Assembly: GCA_030679805.1 (NCBI GenBank)
Contig: JAUXST010000579.1
Coordinates: 1-12,525, forward strand
Direction: 5' to 3'
Source of the DNA: Reyranella sp.
Lineage (GTDB): Bacteria > Pseudomonadota > Alphaproteobacteria > Reyranellales > Reyranellaceae
Length of the DNA: 12,525 nt
Shown here: one piece after another, positions 8,362-12,525 of the stretch
How the letters are laid out: the number at the start of each line of letters is the position of its first letter
How positions within the stretch are numbered: the first letter of the stretch is position 1
The notes under the pieces: model-generated
Databases searched by the model: none
The model's input: the letters and a program-made list of their open reading frames with translations, nothing else
What the model was told of the DNA's origin: nothing
Made by a program: the position numbers and the translations under genes

Positions 8362-10212
8362 TTGACCGACCTTCCTGACGTATCCCATCCGGCTGTAGCC
8401 GTGCCCGGCCGACCTTGGCGGCTGCCATTGATTGCGGCATTGGCGCTGGCGTTCGTTTCGCTCGCGCTGATCTCGGGTGTCGCCTACATCGCGGTGCTGA
8501 CCGGCGCCACGGGCACCGCCGAGCGACTGCTGGTCGACCAGGCGGCGCGCGTCGTCGAAGCCCAGGTTTCGGTGATCCGCCGCCGGCTCGATCCGGTCAC
8601 CGATCACCTTGAACTGGTCGCCGCCCTTGCCGCGACGGGACGCATCGACATTGAATCGGCGGTGGGCGTGCGCGAAGCCCTGGCGGTGATGATGACCCGC
8701 GTGCCGGCGGTTTCCTCCGCGGGATTTGTCACGCTCGACCTCAAGCTGCACCGCGCCGTCCGCCATCCCGGTGGAATGGTCACGCGCGACACGGTGTCTC
8801 TCATCGACCTGCCCCAGGGCATGGAGCGGTTTCGCCAGTTGCAGACCGCACACAACACTTTCTGGGGCGCCCTATTCTGGAGCGAACCGTTGAAGCAGCC
8901 CGTGCTCAACGTGCGGACCCCGGTGCGCCGCATCGACGATGCCTTCATTGGTGGATTGTTCGCCACCGTCGCCGTCGGCGACCTGTCCTACCTGATCGGC
9001 GATGCGATGAAGGGCAGCGATGGCCGGTACTTCATCTTGGTCGGACACGACAAGGTCCTCGCCCATCGCCGACTGGTCGATCCGCGTGGGCTTGGCCTGT
9101 CGGAAGACCGGCCGTTGCCCACCATCGCCGAAGTCGACGACCCGGTACTCGCCAAGTTCTGGAGCCCGCCGGTGCGCAACCCGCGGATCGACCGCGTGCT
9201 GGGCGACCTCGGTCGCGTCGTCGATGCCGAGGGCAGGCGCTGGCTCTTCGTCTACCGCGAATTGCGTCTCTACGGTCCGCAGCCCTGGCTGGTCGGCCAG
9301 TACTTCCCGATCGAGGAGGCGACCGGCGATCTCGACCGGCTGACCAACGGCGCGATGGTCGGCGCCGCCACGCTCGCCGTCGCCTTGCTCGTGGCGCTGG
9401 CGATGGGGTTCAGCATGGCGCGGTCCATTCGCACCATTACCTCGGCCGCCGAATCGATCGAGCGCCTCGAGTTCGACCGCCCGTTCCATCGGCGCTCGCG
9501 GCTGCGCGAGATCGACGATGCCGGCCAGAGCCTCGACAAGGCCCGCGGCGCGCTGAAATGGTTCGGCGCCTACGTGCCGCACCGCCTCGTCTTCCGGTTG
9601 ATGGAGCTCGGCGAGGGCGCGGTCGCGTCGCGCCGCCGCAACGTGACGGTGATGTTCACCGACATCGTCGGCTTCACGCCACAGGCCGAGGACCTGCCCG
9701 AGCAGGAGACGGCTGACATGCTCAACCATCACTTCGCGTTGCTCGGTGCCTGCATCGACCAGGATCAGGGCGTGATCGACAAATATATCGGCGACTGCGT
9801 GATGGCGGTGTGGGGCGGCCTCTCCAAGATGGAAGACCATGCCGACCATGCCATCCATGCAGCCCTCGAGATGGCGCGCGTGATCCGCGAGGACAACCGG
9901 CAACGCGCCGCTGAAGGAAAGACACCGGTCCGCCTGCGCGTCGGCCTGCATTCGGGTCCGGTCGTGGTCGGCAACATCGGTGCGCCGGGCCGCGTCAACT
10001 ACACCGTCGTGGGCGACACGGTGAACGTGGCGCAGCGTCTGGAGCAGCTCGGCAAGGACTTCATGCGCGCGGATGAGGAAGTGATCGTACTGGTCAGTGG
10101 CGACGCCATTGCCGCCATGAAGCACCCGGAAGCACTGGGGGAATTGCCCAAGCCCGAGCTGCGTCATATCAAGGGCCGCGAGGAGCCGGAGCAGGTTTAT
10201 CGTCTGGTGTGA
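8362..10212 (+). CDS. Membrane-bound class III adenylate cyclase with extracytoplasmic sensor and HAMP-like linker
   Basis: Predicted to make cAMP from ATP in response to an outside signal. The protein has 616 residues: a short cytoplasmic tail, TM1 about 21-46, a periplasmic region about 47-328 resembling a Cache-type sensor in layout, TM2 about 329-353, a HAMP-like linker about 353-405, and a class III cyclase domain about 424-616. Catalytic residues are present: metal-binding Asp434 (MFTDIVGFTP) and Asp478 (DKYIGDCVMAVWG), Lys474 and Asp551 at the adenine-selecting positions (VVGDTVNVAQRLE), Asn555 and Arg559. These favour adenylate over guanylate cyclase activity. The start is poorly marked: TTG at 8362 is the most upstream in-frame choice, GTG 8401 would drop 13 residues, and neither has a clear ribosome site. 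It follows pckA by 92 bases on the same strand. The ligand is unknown. Confidence 0.92.
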   Translation: MTDLPDVSHPAVAVPGRPWRLPLIAALALAFVSLALISGVAYIAVLTGATGTAERLLVDQAARVVEAQVSVIRRRLDPVTDHLELVAALAATGRIDIESAVGVREALAVMMTRVPAVSSAGFVTLDLKLHRAVRHPGGMVTRDTVSLIDLPQGMERFRQLQTAHNTFWGALFWSEPLKQPVLNVRTPVRRIDDAFIGGLFATVAVGDLSYLIGDAMKGSDGRYFILVGHDKVLAHRRLVDPRGLGLSEDRPLPTIAEVDDPVLAKFWSPPVRNPRIDRVLGDLGRVVDAEGRRWLFVYRELRLYGPQPWLVGQYFPIEEATGDLDRLTNGAMVGAATLAVALLVALAMGFSMARSIRTITSAAESIERLEFDRPFHRRSRLREIDDAGQSLDKARGALKWFGAYVPHRLVFRLMELGEGAVASRRRNVTVMFTDIVGFTPQAEDLPEQETADMLNHHFALLGACIDQDQGVIDKYIGDCVMAVWGGLSKMEDHADHAIHAALEMARVIREDNRQRAAEGKTPVRLRVGLHSGPVVVGNIGAPGRVNYTVVGDTVNVAQRLEQLGKDFMRADEEVIVLVSGDAIAAMKHPEALGELPKPELRHIKGREEPEQVYRLV

Positions 10213-10294
10213 AGTGCCGCGCGCTGGACGGCTCGGCGTCATCACCGGTAGTGTGCGGTGGTCGTCGGGGGACTTTTGGAAGGACGGACGGGAC

Positions 10295-11476
10295 ATGAAT
10301 CGGCGAAATCTGCTGGCCATCTCGACGGCAATCTTGGTTCTCGGACCCATTTACGCGTTGCGGGCGCAGGATACGAAGAAGCCCTACACGCCCGAGCAGC
10401 TCGACCAGATGCTGGCGCCGATCGCGCTTTATCCCGACGCCCTCCTGGCGCAGACCCTGATGGCCGCGAGCTATCCGCTGGAGGTCGTCGAAGCGGCGCG
10501 CTGGTCGCAGGCCAATCCCAACCTCAAGGGTGATGCCGCGGTGGCCGCGGTCAAGGCCAAGGACTGGGATGTCAGCGTCAAGTCGCTGACGGCCTTCCCC
10601 CAGGTTCTGAAGACGATGAACGACCAGCTCGACTGGACCCAGAAGATCGGCGACGCGATGATCGCCCAGCAGAAGGATGTGGCCGATTCCGTCCAGCGCC
10701 TGCGTGCCAAGGCAGCGGCGGCCGGCAACCTCAAGAGCACGCCGCAGCAGAACGTGACGACACAGCCGGCAACGGCCGGCGGCGCCAGCACGATCGTGAT
10801 TGAGCCGGCCAACCCGGAGACGATCTACGTCCCCTACTACAACCCCGCCTGGGCCTACGGCCCGTGGCCTTATCCGGCCTATCCGCCACCGTACTACCCG
10901 CCGCCGCCCAACTACGGCGCGGCGCTGATGACCGGCTTGATGTTCGGCCTGGGAGTCGCCGCCGGTGCTGCCATGTTCGGCGGCTGGAACTGGAACCACG
11001 GCAACACCTACGTGAACGTCAACCGGGCGACCAGTATCAGCGCCAACAACTTCAACGCCAACCGGTACCCCGACGGCAACTGGGCGCACGACCCCGCGCA
11101 TCGCGACGGCGTGCCCTATCGCGACCCGGCGCTGCAGCAGAAGTACGGCCAGAACCGGCCAGGCTCGGCAGAGCGCGAGCAGTATCGTGGCCAGGAATTC
11201 CAGAACCAGCTGCGCGGCGGCCAGGCCGGACAGCGCGACGGCGCCGCCCGTTCGAACGTCGAACAGCGCGCCGGCAGCGGCGAACGGACTGGCGCCGGAG
11301 CCGGTGAGCGGGCGAATGCCGGCGCTCGCCCGGCATCGGAGGGTCGCGGCGGTGGCGCCTTCAACGGCGTCGACCGCGGCCAGGCGGTCAATCGCGAAGG
11401 CGACCGCGGCCGTTCGTACGGCGGTGGCGGCGAGCGTGGCGGTGGCGGGCGTAGTTTCGGTGGAGGTCGGCGATGA
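10295..11476 (+). CDS. Secreted DUF3300 family protein with Pro/Tyr, Gly-rich hydrophobic and Arg/Gly tail regions
   Basis: Function unknown. The 393-residue product begins with a Sec signal peptide (MNRRNLLAISTAILVLGPIY, likely cut after ALRA at about residue 24). The DUF3300 domain follows (about 30-185), recognisable by YTPEQLDQMLAPIALYPDAL, AARWSQANPNLKGD, AVKAKDWDVSVKSLTAFPQV and ETIYVPYYNPAWAYGPWPYP. Then come a Pro/Tyr-rich stretch (190-207), a Gly/Ala-rich hydrophobic segment (208-230) that could insert in a membrane or act as a glycine zipper, and a long polar tail. The end of the tail (about 309-393) is dominated by Gly, Arg and Ala and finishes GGGRSFGGGRR. ATG 10295 is chosen because it opens the signal peptide and has GGAAGGA ten bases upstream; the frame extends further up without a signal-like start. 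The stop overlaps the DUF2950 gene by four bases. Confidence 0.9.
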   Translation: MNRRNLLAISTAILVLGPIYALRAQDTKKPYTPEQLDQMLAPIALYPDALLAQTLMAASYPLEVVEAARWSQANPNLKGDAAVAAVKAKDWDVSVKSLTAFPQVLKTMNDQLDWTQKIGDAMIAQQKDVADSVQRLRAKAAAAGNLKSTPQQNVTTQPATAGGASTIVIEPANPETIYVPYYNPAWAYGPWPYPAYPPPYYPPPPNYGAALMTGLMFGLGVAAGAAMFGGWNWNHGNTYVNVNRATSISANNFNANRYPDGNWAHDPAHRDGVPYRDPALQQKYGQNRPGSAEREQYRGQEFQNQLRGGQAGQRDGAARSNVEQRAGSGERTGAGAGERANAGARPASEGRGGGAFNGVDRGQAVNREGDRGRSYGGGGERGGGGRSFGGGRR

Positions 11477-12393
11477 GCGGTTCACTTCTTCGCCGCGGTC
11501 TGCTGGCGCTTGTCCTGGTCGCCGGTTTGGCCGCCTCTGCGGCGGCCCAGCCGGCCGCCAAGCTTCAGGGCTTTCCGACTGCCGAGGCGGCGGCGGATGC
11601 GCTGACCGATGCGGTTCGCAGCAAGAACGTGAAGGCGATCGCGGCGATGTTCGGCGAGGGTTGGCGCGACGTCGTGCCGGTCGATGCCGACGAGCGGGAT
11701 CGCCGGCGCACCAACTACCTGGCCGCCTGGGACGAGAACCACAAGGTCACGGTCACGGACGGCATCAAGGCCGTGGTCGAGGTCGGCAAGACCGGCTGGA
11801 CGCTGCCCATCCCGATCGTGAAGACCGGTGCGGAATGGCGCTTCGACCTCGCGGCGGGCCGCCAGGAAATCCGCGCCCGCCTGATCGGCCGAGACGAACT
11901 CGCCGTCATCCAGACCATGCTGGCGATCGTCGATGCCCAACGCGACTATGCCGCCCTCGATCCGATGAAGACCGGAGCGCCGGCCTATGCCCGCCGCCTG
12001 CTGAGTTCGCCGGGCAGGAAAGATGGCCTGTACTGGGAAACGCCGGCCGGCCAGCCGCCGAGCCCGCTGGGACCGGCGGTGGCCAGGGCCCAGGCCGGCA
12101 GCAGCACGCCCGACGGCCACTTCGGCTACAACTTCCGCCTGCTCTATGCCCAGGGACCGGCGGCACCGGGCGGCGCTCGCGACTACATCGTGGCTGGCCG
12201 CATGATCGCCGGTTTCGCCGCCATTGCCTGGCCGGTCCGCTATGGCGAGACCGGGGTGATGACCTTCATCGTCAGCCAGAGCGGCGACGTCTATCAGCGC
12301 GACCTCGGGCCCGAGACGGCGCAGCGCGCGGCGGCTATCGTGACGTTCAATCCTGACAAGGACTGGACCAAGGCGGATATGACGCCTCCATGA
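11473..12393 (+). CDS. Secreted DUF2950 family protein
   Basis: Function unknown. The product has 306 residues with a signal peptide (MSGSLLRRGLLALVLVAGLA, probable cleavage after ASAAA near residue 25), so it is probably periplasmic. Family features seen in order are GWTLPIPIV with following EWRFD (109-125), IGRDELAVIQTMLAIVDAQ (138-156), SSPGRKDGLYWET (178-190), SPLGP (197-201), GYNFRLLYAQGPAAPGGARD (218-237), IAWPVRYGETGVMTF (251-265) and VYQRDLGPET (273-282). The length fits the family. The ATG overlaps the stop of the DUF3300 gene (ATGA at 11473-11476) and uses GGAGGT (11462-11467), which lies inside the last codons of that gene. The pair is thus translationally coupled. DUF3300 and DUF2950 genes are often neighbours in Proteobacteria, to my knowledge, implying a shared envelope function. 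Confidence 0.9.
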   Translation: MSGSLLRRGLLALVLVAGLAASAAAQPAAKLQGFPTAEAAADALTDAVRSKNVKAIAAMFGEGWRDVVPVDADERDRRRTNYLAAWDENHKVTVTDGIKAVVEVGKTGWTLPIPIVKTGAEWRFDLAAGRQEIRARLIGRDELAVIQTMLAIVDAQRDYAALDPMKTGAPAYARRLLSSPGRKDGLYWETPAGQPPSPLGPAVARAQAGSSTPDGHFGYNFRLLYAQGPAAPGGARDYIVAGRMIAGFAAIAWPVRYGETGVMTFIVSQSGDVYQRDLGPETAQRAAAIVTFNPDKDWTKADMTPP

Positions 12394-12404
12394 GGAGGTC
12401 CATC

Positions 12405-12410
12405 GGGGAG
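12405..12410 (+). promoter_or_regulatory. Ribosome binding site of the terminal lipoprotein gene
   Basis: GGGGAG ends six bases before the ATG at 12417. A stronger match, AGGAGGT (12393-12399), overlaps the DUF2950 stop codon but is 17 bases from the ATG, too far for normal use; no other start codon fits it. Confidence 0.6.
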
Positions 12411-12416
12411 AGTGCA

Positions 12417-12525
12417 ATGTTGAAGACCAAGGCCGTCGTGATGCTCGCTGCAGCGGGCATGCTGGGTGGATGCGACAAGCCGATGTCGGACGGCCAGAAG
12501 GGCGCTCTCGTTGGTGCCGCGGCCG
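12417..12525 (+). CDS. Small lipoprotein with glycine-zipper-like start, cut by window edge
   Basis: Only the first 36 residues are visible and the frame is open at the edge. A short basic and hydrophobic leader (MLKTKAVVMLAAAGM) runs into the lipobox LGGC with Cys19, the expected lipidation site, followed by DKPMSDGQKGALVGAAA. The GALVGAAA spacing resembles the start of a glycine-zipper segment as in 17 kDa antigen or OsmB-like proteins, but too little is seen to assign a family. Asp20 at the +2 position would favour inner-membrane retention by the E. coli rule; whether that rule holds in Alphaproteobacteria is doubtful. It starts 24 bases after the DUF2950 stop with a good ribosome site, so it is likely the third gene of the DUF3300-DUF2950 cassette. 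Confidence 0.75.
   Translation, partial: MLKTKAVVMLAAAGMLGGCDKPMSDGQKGALVGAAA

Noticed and set aside
8872..10350. 492-codon open frame on the minus strand opposite the cyclase
   Set aside because: The cyclase on the plus strand has all catalytic motifs; the antisense product resembles no family.
11187..12356. 389-codon plus-strand frame overlapping the DUF3300 tail and DUF2950
   Set aside because: Frame-shifted shadow; rich in Arg/Pro, without motif, while DUF2950 motifs are clear in the neighbouring frame.
12393..12399. AGGAGGT at the DUF2950 stop as the start signal of another small gene
   Set aside because: No start codon lies 5-10 bases downstream; the lipoprotein ATG is 17 bases away and has its own GGGGAG.

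Overview
The window is GC-rich and densely coded, with short spacers and several 4-base start/stop overlaps. Gene content and order (chvI-chvG-hprK-rapZ-EIIA-HPr-ahcY on one strand, pckA facing the other way) are characteristic of Alphaproteobacteria. The species cannot be named from the sequence. A heme-utilisation-like gene between chvI and pckA sets the locus apart from the arrangement I recall for rhizobia. I see no tRNA, rRNA, CRISPR array, insertion sequence or phage gene, and nothing suggests recent transfer.

Left half (1-5634, minus strand): a probable operon runs right to left: chvI (response regulator), chvG (sensor kinase), hprK (short HPr kinase/phosphorylase), rapZ (P-loop RNase adapter family), a mannose-type EIIA, ptsH (HPr), and then, after a 140-base gap with its own candidate promoter, ahcY (S-adenosylhomocysteine hydrolase, cut by the left edge). 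No sugar permease (EIIB/EIIC) and no enzyme I is present. The PTS proteins here therefore look like a regulatory phosphorelay, with HPr read by a kinase on a serine and passing phosphate from a histidine to EIIA. Both target residues are present in HPr, 31 residues apart as in the classical protein. The coupling of an envelope-stress/acid two-component system to a carbon/nitrogen phosphorelay is the main theme of this half.

Middle (5635-8269, plus strand): a 120-base divergent promoter region is followed by a HugZ/pyridoxamine-oxidase-like flavin- or heme-binding protein. Next, after a spacer rich in inverted repeats, comes pckA, the ATP-type PEP carboxykinase of gluconeogenesis.

Right part (8362-12525, plus strand): a membrane-anchored class III adenylate cyclase with a large extracytoplasmic sensor region is followed by an envelope cassette. 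That cassette holds a secreted DUF3300 protein with a Pro/Tyr segment, a glycine-rich hydrophobic stretch and an Arg/Gly tail; a secreted DUF2950 protein overlapping it by 4 bases; and the start of a small lipoprotein cut by the right edge. This cassette has no known biochemical function and is the best candidate for an undescribed system in the window.
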